A stretch of DNA of 22,081 bases from Ramicandelaber brevisporus. Lineage: Eukaryota; Kickxellomycota; Ramicandelaberales; Ramicandelaberaceae. Positions within the stretch are counted from its first letter, which is position 1, and every line of letters starts with the position of its first letter. The notes under the pieces were generated by a model, which saw only the letters and a program-made list of their open reading frames with translations, did no database searches and had not been told where the DNA came from. The stretch spans positions 1 to 22,081 of the forward strand of contig MU602689.1 in NCBI GenBank assembly GCA_025201865.1, read 5' to 3'. The position numbers and the translations under genes were made by a program. Below are positions 8,042 through 16,688 of the stretch, one piece after another.

Positions 8042-8629
8042 GCTTCTTAGTTATTGCTGTTGCAGTAGTAGTTGGATAGTGTTACAAGTTGTTGGTTTGA
8101 GATGAGCAACCAAGCGTTGTATGGAATGAGCAAAGTTCGCGTTTTGTATGCGCTTGGAAGCAAAAGTGAAAGCGAGAGAGAGAATGAGAGAGAATGAGAA
8201 CGAGTGTCTGTGTGTGCGTATGCGTATGCGTGTTCGTGTGTGCGTGCGCGTTTGTGTGTGGAGTAGAGAGCGGTCACTTATGAAAAAGTGCTCAGTTCTG
8301 GCGGACGGACCTTGCTTAACCCCTCTTCTATATATCGCTTCCAGTTTCGGCTCCGAGGTCTGGAGCGATTCGAACACATGCATTCTGAAATCGAAAAGGT
8401 CACAACTTTTTACGGCGCCGAAAGTTGTTTCTGCCGATTTGAAATGCTGCCAATGGCGGATCCTTCACATTCCGCATTGTCAGTCCACCAATTCACCGAT
8501 TCACTCACCCACAAGACAACAGAAACAACGCTATAACCGACATTTGCACAATCGTCACCGATGCGGACAGACTGTCATCGTACTCATTTGCATACGTTTT
8601 ATTACTTTACGTTACACATGATTAGAGTT
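8042..8629. promoter_or_regulatory. Intergenic, 588 bp, with purine-rich and GT-rich tracts
   Basis: Holds the promoter/5' UTR of the questin-oxidase-like gene and the 3' flank of BET1. From 8168 to about 8262 there is a GAGAGA-rich run followed by alternating TG/CG-rich sequence, which reads as a CT-rich then CA-rich leader on the minus strand. A CTATATATC element occurs at about 8326-8335. A short inverted repeat (GCTCC/GGAGC) lies at about 8350-8366. No gene or recognisable RNA found. Confidence 0.4.
8598..8603 (-). terminator. AATAAA polyadenylation signal of BET1
   Basis: AATAAA on the minus strand 27 nt after the BET1 stop, a normal position for a cleavage/polyadenylation signal. Confidence 0.6.
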
Positions 8630-9139
8630 TTAAATTCGTTTTGCTAAAAAATATACAACCATTAATGCAACCATGGCAAACAGGAATAGTAGAAACATGT
8701 ATCCGCCGCCTTGCCTAGCTGCCATGTCCTGGAACTGCCTCACGGTCGTTGACAGCAGCCCGCCAGTTCGCTCAAAGTCGGTCATAGTGTCGCCGAATTC
8801 TCGATTTTGGTCTCGGATCTCATCGCCCATTTCAATCGAGAAGTCTTTGAGGAGCTGTACTTTGCTGTGAAGTGAAGAGATGCCCGCTGCCTCGGCATAC
8901 GAGCCAACCTGGTTTTGCTGTTGTTGGTGCTGTTGATATGCACCGCCATTATAGCGAGCATGGTCGGATTCATAGTCGCTGGTATTGCCACCGCTTCCAT
9001 ATGCTGCTGCTGTCGTAGATCGCTGATGAAGCGCTGGAGATTGGCTGTATGAACTCGCACCGCCTGTTGCGCCGACAGCAGGGCTACGTCCTGGCACTGA
9101 GAACAGTTCTACTCTTCGTGACCTGTTACTGCTGCTCAT
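8630..9139 (-). CDS. BET1: BET1-like Qc-SNARE of ER-Golgi transport
   Basis: A 169-residue tail-anchored SNARE. BET1 joins Sec22, Bos1 and Sed5 homologs to fuse ER-derived vesicles with the Golgi. The SNARE motif spans about 85-140, with the family signature SKVQLLKDFSIEMGDEIRDQ. Gln111, in RDQNREF, is the expected zero-layer glutamine. The membrane anchor is 147-166 (FLLFLFAMVALMVVYFL) with a short KRI lumenal end. Residues 1-84 are Ser/Gly/Gln-rich and disordered, a longer head than in animal BET1 (about 118 residues in all) and somewhat longer than yeast. The start is the ATG at 9137-9139, in CACCGCCATGA context. The frame stays open upstream to an ATG inside the CDC123 coding end, but that extension only encodes Ser/Leu from a CT-rich leader, so I rejected it. 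Confidence 0.93.
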   Translation of the reverse strand: MSSSNRSRRVELFSVPGRSPAVGATGGASSYSQSPALHQRSTTAAAYGSGGNTSDYESDHARYNGGAYQQHQQQQNQVGSYAEAAGISSLHSKVQLLKDFSIEMGDEIRDQNREFGDTMTDFERTGGLLSTTVRQFQDMAARQGGGYMFLLFLFAMVALMVVYFLAKRI

Positions 9140-9227
9140 GGCGGTGATTCTATTGTTGAAGGCTTCGTTCTTTTCTTTTTTCAAAAAGTTATAGCGAGAG
9201 AGAGAAAGAGAGAGTGAGTGAGAAGGT
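9140..9227 (-). promoter_or_regulatory. 88-bp gap holding the BET1 leader
   Basis: A CTCTCT-rich pyrimidine tract (9192-9215, minus-strand sense) lies between the CDC123 stop and BET1 ATG. Both genes are on the same strand, so BET1's promoter is very short or overlaps the CDC123 3' end. Confidence 0.45.
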
Positions 9228-10466
9228 TTACGATTGTTGTTGACGTGGCGGCAGAGAGGTTGATGCATCCTTTTCTTGCTGGCGCTGCATTTCGATAGCC
9301 CACTTTGCGACTGCATCTGGGTCATTGGTATTGGCGCTTGTAAACTCTACTGGGTAGCAGTTCTGCATAGCACGTGTGCTCACAATCGACACGTCATATC
9401 CCTCGGCAGGATACAGCTTGAGCAGCGGTTCATCGTGTTCGCTTGAATCGACAGTCGCGAGATGGCTCCATTCAAACAGGATGCTGTCGGTGCATTGTGC
9501 AAATGGATTGAAGTCAATCAAAAAGACTCGGCTGAGATCCTTCTTTACATAGACATCAAAAACGAAGTGGTTGGATGGGAACTGATCTCTAACGTGATTC
9601 TCAAAGAAGCATTCGATTAGACATTCAATTCTCTCAGCCATTTCAGACAAGTATGGTCGGTGCATCAGCTCAATCTGTGATATTCCAACCAATTCTTTGT
9701 TGCGGACAAAACACCTAAACTCAAACGATGGAACCAGTTCGCTCCACTTACGCAGCACTAACTCATGCTCAAATTCTCGTTCGGCGGATTCGTCATCATT
9801 CTTGTCGACGCAGCTGTCAAAGAGTTGCTGTCTCAAGTCATTCGCGATATTGTCAGAGCTCTTGAGAAGAAGGTAAACCTCGCCAACAGTGTGACATGCC
9901 AGACTGCCAGACGGAGAGATCCAAGCTGCATCGGACGGTGCACTCCATGTTAATTTAGGGAATAGTTTGCCCTTGAATCGATCCAATGCATCTCGGATCC
10001 GCTCTTCAATATCCGGAAATGTGACCTCCTCGTTATTGTCATCCTCTGCATCATCTTCATCTTCATCCTCTTGGTTATTATTATCATCATCGTCATCATC
10101 TTTATCATCAAAATTGCAAGTGTAATCTGCATCCATATCCATCGGATCCATATTGGTTGGCATGAAATACAGCTCGCTATCTGCATACTCACCTTGCTTA
10201 TCTCCACTAGTGTTCTTGGGGAAATACACTCCATCCGCCTTAAGATAGTCAATGAAGTTGGCTGGTAATGGCCGCACAATCTCAGTTGGAAGAGTCTGCT
10301 TGGCACCAATCAGTGGCAGCCATCTTGAGCACATGCAGCTGAGGACGTCTTCGCGAGTCAGCGGCGGCATCTCGACCACCACCGCCTCAGCCGCAGTTGC
10401 AGAAGTCGCGGCCACAGCCTCAGCCTCAGCAACCACTGTCTGATCCCGATCAGTCGTGTGCGTCAT
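9228..10466 (-). CDS. CDC123: CDC123 (D123) eIF2 assembly factor
   Basis: A 412-residue ATP-grasp-fold protein. CDC123 binds eIF2 gamma and promotes joining of eIF2 subunits before translation initiation, in the cytoplasm. Family signatures are plain: LFPKLTWSAPSDAAWI (168-183), LVLRKWSELVPSFEFRCFVR (236-255), ELVGISQIE (258-266), HFVFDVYV (300-307) and FLIDFNPFAQCTDSILFEW (315-333), the last carrying the Asp and Asn expected near the metal/ATP site. An Ala/Val/Glu-rich N-terminus (1-32) and an acidic Asp/Asn/Glu insert (119-147) are low complexity; an acidic loop in this region is common in the family but this one is long. ATG start at 10464-10466. Divergent from the SH3-protein gene and followed by BET1 after 88 bp. 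Confidence 0.95.
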   Translation of the reverse strand: MTHTTDRDQTVVAEAEAVAATSATAAEAVVVEMPPLTREDVLSCMCSRWLPLIGAKQTLPTEIVRPLPANFIDYLKADGVYFPKNTSGDKQGEYADSELYFMPTNMDPMDMDADYTCNFDDKDDDDDDNNNQEDEDEDDAEDDNNEEVTFPDIEERIRDALDRFKGKLFPKLTWSAPSDAAWISPSGSLACHTVGEVYLLLKSSDNIANDLRQQLFDSCVDKNDDESAEREFEHELVLRKWSELVPSFEFRCFVRNKELVGISQIELMHRPYLSEMAERIECLIECFFENHVRDQFPSNHFVFDVYVKKDLSRVFLIDFNPFAQCTDSILFEWSHLATVDSSEHDEPLLKLYPAEGYDVSIVSTRAMQNCYPVEFTSANTNDPDAVAKWAIEMQRQQEKDASTSLPPRQQQS

Positions 10467-10870
10467 GTTTATTAAGGTTGTGTGTGTTTTTTTTTTATTT
10501 ATGGCTTACTGGCTGGTTGATCAGCGAACGCTGGTTGGCTGAATTGCGCTCTCTGTCTAGCAAGTTGTGGTGGGCGGACTCACAGAAGAAGAAAAAAAAA
10601 TATATGCGGTGCGGAGACAGCAACAACAGCAACAGCACAGAAAGCGCCAGATCCCAGCTTCCTCTCCCGCTTCTTCTTCCTCCTTCAGCCGTGTCCTTTG
10701 AGTTCCTGGTCTTGCTTGATTCCGCATTTCTCAACTGTATTGTCCTTTCTCAAGTATCGCCCTTTCCTCTATCTCTTTTTACCTAGTCTTTATTCTTGAG
10801 TGATATCAATAGCAGCAACAGATAGAAGCATTAGCAGTAGTATCAATAGCAGTAGTATCAATAGCAGCAG
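10467..10870. promoter_or_regulatory. Divergent promoter region, 404 bp
   Basis: Shared upstream region for CDC123 (-) and the SH3 protein (+). It contains T-rich and A-rich runs, including A9 leading into TATATG at about 10591-10605, a candidate TATA element. Near the SH3-protein ATG (10830-10864) a 15-nt unit, AGCAGTAGTATCAAT, occurs twice in tandem, in the likely 5' UTR. No gene seen. Confidence 0.45.
10830..10864 (+). repeat. Tandem 15-nt repeat, two copies, in 5' UTR
   Basis: Two copies of AGCAGTAGTATCAAT directly upstream of the SH3-protein start. The last part carries the in-frame TAG (10862-10864) that fixes the ATG at 10871. Confidence 0.7.
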
Positions 10871-13429
10871 ATGGTAGACACGGCAGCGACATCGGCACAG
10901 TCGCTCAGCAACGATTCAGGACACATGAGCGGAGCCAGTCCTGTGAAGGGCTCAATCACACCTGTCGGCACTGACAACGAAGTCGGCAGCACCGGCTCGC
11001 CAGTGGAGAAGACACAGATCCAGTCTAATGGCAACCACACTCAGCAACAACAGCAGCAACAGCAACAGCAACTTCAGCAGCAACAACAGCAGGGCGGTCA
11101 GAACTCACAGGAATGGGGATTGGATGGACTTGAGTTTGATGGACTGCCAGAGGATGAAGACGGCGGTACATTTGAACAGGAAGAAGAGGAGGAAGTCGAC
11201 TTCAACTACATGTACGCACTGTTTGATTTTGTAGGCGTTGTCGAAGGCCAGGTGTGCGTATCCCAAGGCGATCAGTTGACGCTATTGGATGACTCCAACT
11301 CGTACTGGTGGCTGGTACAGGTCAATACCACAATGGCCATGGGCTACATCCCGGCAGATAATGTGGAGACACCCAACGAACGTCTTGCTCGCATTAACAA
11401 GTCGAGAAACGTCAAGCTGCAGGCACCAGATCCATCCAGTGCTGACAAGCCAGGTGCTCATCATGTCACAAAGCCACGTAGAATCCCAATCGGTGCCGGT
11501 ATCAAGTTCGTCGATGGACTTGTGACACTCGAGTTTGAGACGTATCAATATGATGAATACGATGACGAGGATGAGGACGAGGATGACGATCATGATGGCG
11601 AAGGAGAAGATTATGATGAGGAAGAAGATGCTGAGCGCTATGAAGATGAGAACAGCGACGAGCATGATTCCGAGCATCAGCACCAGCATCAGCATCAGCA
11701 ACAGCAACAGCAGCGCCGCCGTAATCAACAGCGTCATGGCGATGGTGGTGAGGTTGGGGAGTATGAAGACGATGAGGAGGCTGCTCGCATTCGTCGTATG
11801 CGCGATATCGAAGAGTTTGATGAGAACTCTGAGACATCAATGTCGCAGGATGAGTACGATCCACGGAGACACAGCGCTGATTCGGACAGCACCACCTCAT
11901 CATCGTCAGCAGCAGCAGGCCAGGTTGTTCCACGTTCATCGACTAGTTCCAACGGTGCTGGTAACCGTAGCAGCATGTTCAGTGAGCTCGATATTGACAT
12001 GGATTCAGTCATGCGCAATGAGATGGGCATTCCAGGTCCAGTTATCCCGCACGATATTCGCCGTCTCTCTGTCCTTGAGGAGACTGAGCTCTCTGTCACG
12101 GCAGGCCAAGAAGCCGCGAGTGCAGCAGCCAGTGCTGATCCAACTTTGCTGCCGATTCCAGTTACATTTGTATCTGCCGCCGGCGCCGAGTTCAATGGAA
12201 CAGTGTTTGTTCACGACGAAGACTCCTTCTCTCAGATTTTGATCCGCGCTGTGACGCAGTTTGCACCAGGAGATGCAACCAGACATGAGGAGTTTAAACT
12301 GCTCGCATACATTGATAACATGCGCTATGGCATCGCACTGCATCCAGAAGAGCGCATGTCAACTGTGCTGAGCTACTTGGCTGAGCCTGGCCAAGGTGCC
12401 CACGAGCGACTGCATCTGCTGCTTAAGCACGATGTCGCACCACCAGAGGAGGTTCAACAAACACAGCAGTCTCAACAGCAGCAGCAGCAGCAGCAACAGC
12501 AACAAACGAAGCAGCATTCTTCAGCCAATGGAAACCGCACTTCAATCATGATGGATGATGCCACAGCTAAACAACTCATGGAGAGCATCGATGGTCCATC
12601 TGCATCTACAGCTACAATCACAGCAGCACCAACAGCCGCCAATGGACAAGGCATTACAACAGATGCAGCTAATGGATCGTATGATTCGCCAATTCCAAGA
12701 CCTCAGAAGGCATCGAATGATCCACAGGATGCAGTTACAAAGTTGCTGAGAAGAATATCAGCACCAATGGGTCCACCTCCGCCTGAGCTGATTGCCAATC
12801 GGAGGTCAATCAACGGAAGTGACTTCAGACAGAGCATCATCGAGGCTGGAAATGCATCCACTACTTCATTCGGTGCAGCAAAGATCAAGAGTGCAGATGA
12901 TGTGTCGAACCAGTCTCTTACTGCATCGAGATCACTTCTCTCAAACTCGATTGCTCCAATTCCAGAAGGCAAGAATGGCGAGGAAGAAGACTCCTACCAA
13001 GAGGAGGTGCTCGACGGGCCAACTACTCACACTATCCACAGACAAAGCATTGCACAGCCATCTCCTTCTGGCGCCGCAATGGTTGACCTCGCCCGCTCCG
13101 CATCCAACGCTAGCTCTGCCTCAGCTGTCACAGCCGCTGCATCACAGCTCAGCTCGGTTGAACTACCGCTCGATGACTGGCTTGTACTTGTCCGTGGCTG
13201 GAATATCACTCTTGATTCTCACTCGCCCAACGACCTGCCTTACACTGACAGCACAACTGGCCAAACCGCATACTTCTTTGCTCCCGAAGATCAGACATCC
13301 TTGTTTGCATGGGACAAGTTTGCCGAGTTCTCTCGTGGAATTGGACACCACATTGACCTGCTTGATAAGGATCTGGACACGATGGTTATGCAGTATATCG
13401 ACATGTTTGCACCAGCTCTCGTCAACTAA
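10871..13429 (+). CDS. Tea4/Bud14-like SH3-domain cell-polarity protein
   Basis: An 852-residue, largely disordered protein. An SH3 domain lies at about 113-168 (YALFDFVGVVEGQ, then GDQLTLLDDSNSYWWLVQV and GYIPADNVETP), followed by NERLARINKSRN, the combination seen in fungal Tea4/Bud14/TeaC polarity factors. Those link microtubule tips or cortical sites to formins and recruit type-1 phosphatase. Polyglutamine tracts occur at 58-74, about 269-281 (with His) and 534-545; acidic stretches lie at 94-109 and 229-264. A folded segment at about 427-521 (PVTFVSAAGAEF to LHLLLKHD) has a ubiquitin-like/RA-like look. A conserved-looking C-terminus at 763-852 contains DDWLVLVRGWNITLD and TAYFFAPEDQTSLFAW. 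I see no clear RVxF phosphatase-docking motif; LVTLEF at 217-222 sits where relatives have one. An in-frame TAG precedes the ATG. No intron needed. Confidence 0.85.
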   Translation: MVDTAATSAQSLSNDSGHMSGASPVKGSITPVGTDNEVGSTGSPVEKTQIQSNGNHTQQQQQQQQQQLQQQQQQGGQNSQEWGLDGLEFDGLPEDEDGGTFEQEEEEEVDFNYMYALFDFVGVVEGQVCVSQGDQLTLLDDSNSYWWLVQVNTTMAMGYIPADNVETPNERLARINKSRNVKLQAPDPSSADKPGAHHVTKPRRIPIGAGIKFVDGLVTLEFETYQYDEYDDEDEDEDDDHDGEGEDYDEEEDAERYEDENSDEHDSEHQHQHQHQQQQQQRRRNQQRHGDGGEVGEYEDDEEAARIRRMRDIEEFDENSETSMSQDEYDPRRHSADSDSTTSSSSAAAGQVVPRSSTSSNGAGNRSSMFSELDIDMDSVMRNEMGIPGPVIPHDIRRLSVLEETELSVTAGQEAASAAASADPTLLPIPVTFVSAAGAEFNGTVFVHDEDSFSQILIRAVTQFAPGDATRHEEFKLLAYIDNMRYGIALHPEERMSTVLSYLAEPGQGAHERLHLLLKHDVAPPEEVQQTQQSQQQQQQQQQQQTKQHSSANGNRTSIMMDDATAKQLMESIDGPSASTATITAAPTAANGQGITTDAANGSYDSPIPRPQKASNDPQDAVTKLLRRISAPMGPPPPELIANRRSINGSDFRQSIIEAGNASTTSFGAAKIKSADDVSNQSLTASRSLLSNSIAPIPEGKNGEEEDSYQEEVLDGPTTHTIHRQSIAQPSPSGAAMVDLARSASNASSASAVTAAASQLSSVELPLDDWLVLVRGWNITLDSHSPNDLPYTDSTTGQTAYFFAPEDQTSLFAWDKFAEFSRGIGHHIDLLDKDLDTMVMQYIDMFAPALVN
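11041..11094 (+). repeat. CAG/CAA tract encoding polyglutamine
   Basis: Mixed CAA/CAG codons encode 16 glutamines broken by one leucine (about residues 58-74). Codon mixing lowers slippage compared with a pure repeat. Confidence 0.9.
12473..12510 (+). repeat. Second CAG/CAA tract encoding polyglutamine
   Basis: Mostly CAG codons encoding about 12 glutamines after the RA-like segment of the SH3 protein. Confidence 0.85.
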
Positions 13430-13728
13430 CAATCTCTCTTGTCCTCTTGTCCTCTCGTCCCTCCCCTCATTCTCTCGATCCCCATCCTCTCAACCTCTCA
13501 CTCTCTACCCTTAACACACACACTCTCTCTTTCACTATCATCTTGCATTTACCAACTCTCTCTCGCTATCTCTCACAACCACAATCACACTCTCACTCTT
13601 CAATCACTCTCTTATACTTATAGTATTTGCCAATGTTTTACTTCATTTCATATCATTTTCTTTTTCACTTTTGTCTGTGTTTAAATTGAGTTATTTTTTT
13701 ATTAATAAACGAATTAGTACTTACTTAC
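13430..13728. other. Convergent 3' region, CT-rich
   Basis: This 299-bp stretch lies between the SH3-protein stop and the phosphoglucomutase stop. About 13430-13600 is strongly pyrimidine-rich (CTCTC runs) on the plus strand, probably the 3' UTR of the SH3 gene. No gene seen. Confidence 0.5.
13698..13709. terminator. Palindromic bidirectional polyadenylation signal
   Basis: TTTATTAATAAA is a perfect palindrome and gives AATAAA on both strands. On the minus strand it is 26 nt past the phosphoglucomutase stop; on the plus strand it is about 275 nt past the SH3-gene stop. Confidence 0.6.
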
Positions 13729-15444
13729 TTATGTGATGACAGTTGGTTCTTTGCGACCTGTGAACTCTTTAAGCTGCGAAATCTCAAGTGCGACGTTAAC
13801 CAGCGGCTTTAGCGCTTCCTGAGCATCGAACATACACTTGGCTGGATCGGCCTCGTACTTCTCAATGTAGACGCGAATTGTGGCTCCGCTGCTTCCAGTT
13901 CCACTCAGGCGGAATATGATGCGAGAACCGCTTTCAAATATAATGCGAATTCCTTGCTTCTTCGACACGCTTCCATCAACTGGATCCTTGTAGGAGAAAT
14001 CATCAAACTTGTCAACGACTTCAACTCCATATTTATTGCCAATCAAGCTCGCGCTTGGATCGTTGTTGGCAGCCATCAATGTATAAAGATGAAGCATCAT
14101 TGCATTGGCTTGATCGCTTCCCACTTCCTCATAGTCGTAGCGAGTAAAATAATTGCGTCCATATTCCGCATAGTGTTTCTCCAGGATGCTCTTTACAGAC
14201 ACTCCAGCATTGCCAGCAGCGACTTCGCTGGCAAGAATATTGAGCCACGCCAACACAGCCCACAGTCCATCCTTTTCACGGATGTGATCAGATCCAGTTC
14301 CAAATGACTCTTCTCCGCAAATCGACAGCTTGCCAACATCCATCAAGTTTCCAAAGAACTTCCACCCAGTCGGCACTTCGTAATGCGGGACTTGCAGCTT
14401 TTGAGCAACGCGGTCCAACGCGCCGCTGGTGGGCATACTGCGTGCCAGTCCTTTGATGCCAGTGGTCTTGAAGAATGGAATCACCTTGTTGGCAGCATAT
14501 GCGGCAATCACAGCCACAGAGTCGGACGGCGTAACAAACCAATCCTTGCTGATAATCATGTTACGATCGCCATCTCCATCTGAAGCTGCTCCAAAGTCAA
14601 TGCCACCGGAGCGAACACGCTCAACCAACTCGTGAGCGTAGGTCAAGTTGGGATCCGGATGGCCACCGCCAAAGTCTTCAAGCGTCACACAGTTCATGAT
14701 TGAATCCTGGCCTAAACCAAGCTCGTCCACAAAGATACGCTGAGCATAGCTGCCAGTGACGCCGTGCATTCCATCAAACAGCATTTTGAAGTCCGGGTGA
14801 GTCTTGAACAATGCGCGGATTGCCTCAAAATCAAAGATTGACTTCATGTAGTCCACGTAATCAGCAACTGGATCAACCACCTCAATCTCAAACTCTCCAT
14901 GTATAAATGTCTGGACTCCCAATGTTGAGATATCAACTGCTTTGCCATCTCCACCAAACTCTGAGGAAACCTTGTACACTTTAATCTTCTTTGATGCCTC
15001 GTAAATCTGGTCAGTGATATTCTCTGGAGCTGGCCCACCGTTGCTGATGTTGAACTTGATTCCAAAGTCGTTATTAGGTCCACCTGGGTTATGAGATGCA
15101 GTCAGTAGTATCCCGCCATTGGCATTGCGTTTACGAATCAAATGCGACGCAGCCGGTGTTGACAATATCCCATTCTGCCCAATAATCAGCTTGCGCACTC
15201 CATTGCCAGCTGCAATTGCAATAATCTTCTGGATACATGGCTTCACAAAGTAGCGTCCGTCACCGCCAACTACAAGGGTGGTGCCCTTTGCCGCGGATGC
15301 GCCTGAAGGAATGGAGTCCAAGATGGATTGGATAAAGTTCTCGGTATAGTGAGGCTGTTCAAACACTTTGACGCGCTTGCGAAGACCGCTGGTGCCGGGC
15401 TTCTGGTCGCTAAACGGCGAAGTCTCAACTTTGACAACCGGCAT
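13729..15444 (-). CDS. PGM1: Phosphoglucomutase (alpha-D-glucose-1,6-phosphomutase)
   Basis: A 571-residue cytosolic enzyme that interconverts glucose 1-phosphate and glucose 6-phosphate, linking glycolysis to glycogen, trehalose and UDP-glucose synthesis. All four active-site loops are present: the phosphoserine loop TASHNPGG with catalytic Ser117, the Mg-binding DGDGDRN (289-295), the sugar-specificity loop [12 protein letters not shown] (376-387), and the phosphate-binding [13 protein letters not shown] (512-524). The N-terminal [14 protein letters not shown] is the usual family start, so the ATG at 15442-15444 is secure. Length fits eukaryotic PGM1/PGM2 (about 560-570). No intron. The symbol follows the animal/yeast naming and does not imply orthology to one paralog. 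Confidence 0.97.
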   Translation of the reverse strand: MPVVKVETSPFSDQKPGTSGLRKRVKVFEQPHYTENFIQSILDSIPSGASAAKGTTLVVGGDGRYFVKPCIQKIIAIAAGNGVRKLIIGQNGILSTPAASHLIRKRNANGGILLTASHNPGGPNNDFGIKFNISNGGPAPENITDQIYEASKKIKVYKVSSEFGGDGKAVDISTLGVQTFIHGEFEIEVVDPVADYVDYMKSIFDFEAIRALFKTHPDFKMLFDGMHGVTGSYAQRIFVDELGLGQDSIMNCVTLEDFGGGHPDPNLTYAHELVERVRSGGIDFGAASDGDGDRNMIISKDWFVTPSDSVAVIAAYAANKVIPFFKTTGIKGLARSMPTSGALDRVAQKLQVPHYEVPTGWKFFGNLMDVGKLSICGEESFGTGSDHIREKDGLWAVLAWLNILASEVAAGNAGVSVKSILEKHYAEYGRNYFTRYDYEEVGSDQANAMMLHLYTLMAANNDPSASLIGNKYGVEVVDKFDDFSYKDPVDGSVSKKQGIRIIFESGSRIIFRLSGTGSSGATIRVYIEKYEADPAKCMFDAQEALKPLVNVALEISQLKEFTGRKEPTVIT

Positions 15445-15473
15445 AGCTTTATTATGAAGATGAACTCTGTTTG

Positions 15474-15501
15474 TGTTATGTGTTATGTGTTATGTGTTAT
15501 G
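15474..15501. repeat. (TGTTATG)4 minisatellite
   Basis: Four perfect 7-nt units, then degenerate copies to about 15530, 30 bp upstream of the phosphoglucomutase ATG and so probably in its 5' UTR. Confidence 0.85.
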
Positions 15502-15661
15502 TTGTGGTATGTTGTGTTATGTTGTGTTCGCGTTGTTGGTGTTGGTGTTGTTGCAGATGAGGTGTGAGAAGGCAAAAGTGAAAAACAAGATGAGACTTTT
15601 TCTACGCGAAATGACGACAAGCAACACGAGGATGGATTGGACCGGAAGTGGGATGATAACG

Positions 15662-15693
15662 GGTGTGTGTATGTGTGTGTGTATGTGTGTGTA
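15662..15693. repeat. GT-rich microsatellite
   Basis: Interrupted (GT)n with two TAT-type interruptions, between phosphoglucomutase and the YCII gene. Confidence 0.85.
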
Positions 15694-15824
15694 CACGATG
15701 GCGCACTAGAGTAAACAACCCAACGTGCTGCCCCAATCTCCCTTCCCTTTTTTTTTACTGATTCCCTCCTCCCCCTACAACGTCTCATTCAGAAATAGTC
15801 AGACCACTCGTCAACATTGTGTCA

Positions 15825-15859
15825 ATCCATCCATCCATCCATCCATCCATCTATCTATC
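15825..15859. repeat. (ATCC)6 with ATCT tail
   Basis: Six ATCC units followed by CTATCTATC, about 275 bp upstream of the YCII start. Confidence 0.9.
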
Positions 15860-16133
15860 AACACTTTGATCGATGTTGCTATCAAGATTGAATTCTACCG
15901 TTGATAAGGGTTTCTTTTCTCCATTTGAATAAAGAAATGCATGCAAAGATGTTTATAACTGAAGTAGCTTTGAAGAAGAAGCCTATAATCATGACCAATG
16001 TCGGTTTGACAAGTCTAGGAACAGTGTGCACAATGAAAGTGCGCTCACGTGTTTGTGGACTGTCTCCGATTGCTCTTCTCTCTCCACCTGTAAATTCCGA
16101 AAGAACACAACAGTATAGCAGTATAACACGCAG

Positions 16134-16529
16134 ATGCTCTCGCTGACAAAGAACCTCATCTCGCGCACAGCTGCTCTGCGCTCGCTCTCTACCACCGCGG
16201 CCGCTCTGGCACCTCGCCAGTGGGTGGTTATTGCTCAAGACCACAACCCAGAAGGTGTGGCGCGTCGTAAAGAGGTTCGTCCGGCTCATATGGTCCGCGC
16301 GAAGGAGTTCCACGCACAGGGTAAGCTGGACTTTGCTGGCGCCATTTTGGATTCGAAGGATGGCGAGACTATGCGCGGCTCAGTGCTTTTAGTCACTGCA
16401 GAAACTGAGCAAGAGGCGAGGGAGATCATCGAAACGGATTTGTACTTTACTGCCAAGGTTTGGGAGAAGTACACCATCCATCCATTCCGCGTGGCATTCT
16501 GCGAGAAGGTGGACGCCTCGAAGCAATAG
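16134..16529 (+). CDS. YCII-domain protein, probably mitochondrial
   Basis: A 131-residue protein. Residues 1-26 (MLSLTKNLISRTAALRSLST and following Ala) form an Arg/Ser/Leu-rich, acid-free presequence typical of mitochondrial import. The YCII ferredoxin-like domain fills about 28-125: QWVVIAQDH, RPAHMVRAKEF, GKLDFAGAILD, MRGSVLLVTA and EIIETDLYFTAKVW, then IHPFRVAF. The conserved His of RPAHM and Asp of IIETDLY, proposed active-site residues in the family, are kept. YCII proteins have no agreed function; the fold resembles dimeric alpha-beta barrel enzymes. It is followed in the same direction by the HEMK2 gene after 159 bp. ATG start, TAG stop, no intron needed. Confidence 0.85.
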   Translation: MLSLTKNLISRTAALRSLSTTAAALAPRQWVVIAQDHNPEGVARRKEVRPAHMVRAKEFHAQGKLDFAGAILDSKDGETMRGSVLLVTAETEQEAREIIETDLYFTAKVWEKYTIHPFRVAFCEKVDASKQ

Positions 16530-16688
16530 ATGCTGACAGGGCTGCTGGCTGTCGCTCGAATGCATCTTTGTATGGCCTGAAGTGACTTTAGGTTTACTCA
16601 ATGTCATCAAACTTGCTATCAACAAACAGAAAAATAACTTGAAAAAAAATAATACTTGAAAAAATATCAAAGAAAGTCTGTTTTGAGG

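Larger units (their letters stand above)
15445..16133. promoter_or_regulatory. Divergent promoter region, 689 bp, rich in microsatellites
   Basis: Upstream region of phosphoglucomutase (-) and the YCII protein (+), the longest gap in the window. It carries TGTTATG repeats, a GT-rich run, a pyrimidine stretch at about 15736-15778 and an ATCC/ATCT repeat. Open frames on both strands begin at non-ATG codons or run antisense into YCII and look non-coding. No RNA gene recognised. Confidence 0.45.

Noticed and set aside
8350-8400. tRNA-like TTCGAAT on the minus strand
   Set aside because: The flanking 5-nt arms do not pair, and no acceptor or anticodon stem could be found.
8148-8621. Plus-strand frame of 157 codons in the gap before BET1
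   Set aside because: Begins in GA- and GT-rich repeats and has no conserved-looking segment.
9140-9325. N-terminal extension of BET1 into the CDC123 coding end
   Set aside because: It would encode SLSLSLS from a CT-rich leader and overlap CDC123; the ATG at 9139 has a good context.
11041-11094. CAG/CAA run considered as a possible repeat-array element
   Set aside because: It lies in frame inside a coding region, encodes polyglutamine, and has no spacer structure.
11535-12242. Plus-strand frame of 235 codons inside the SH3-protein gene
   Set aside because: An out-of-frame reading of the acidic and glutamine-rich regions, giving Met/Arg/Ser runs without a domain.
15882-16313. Minus-strand frame of 143 codons opposite the YCII gene
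   Set aside because: Antisense to a well-supported gene; no domain.
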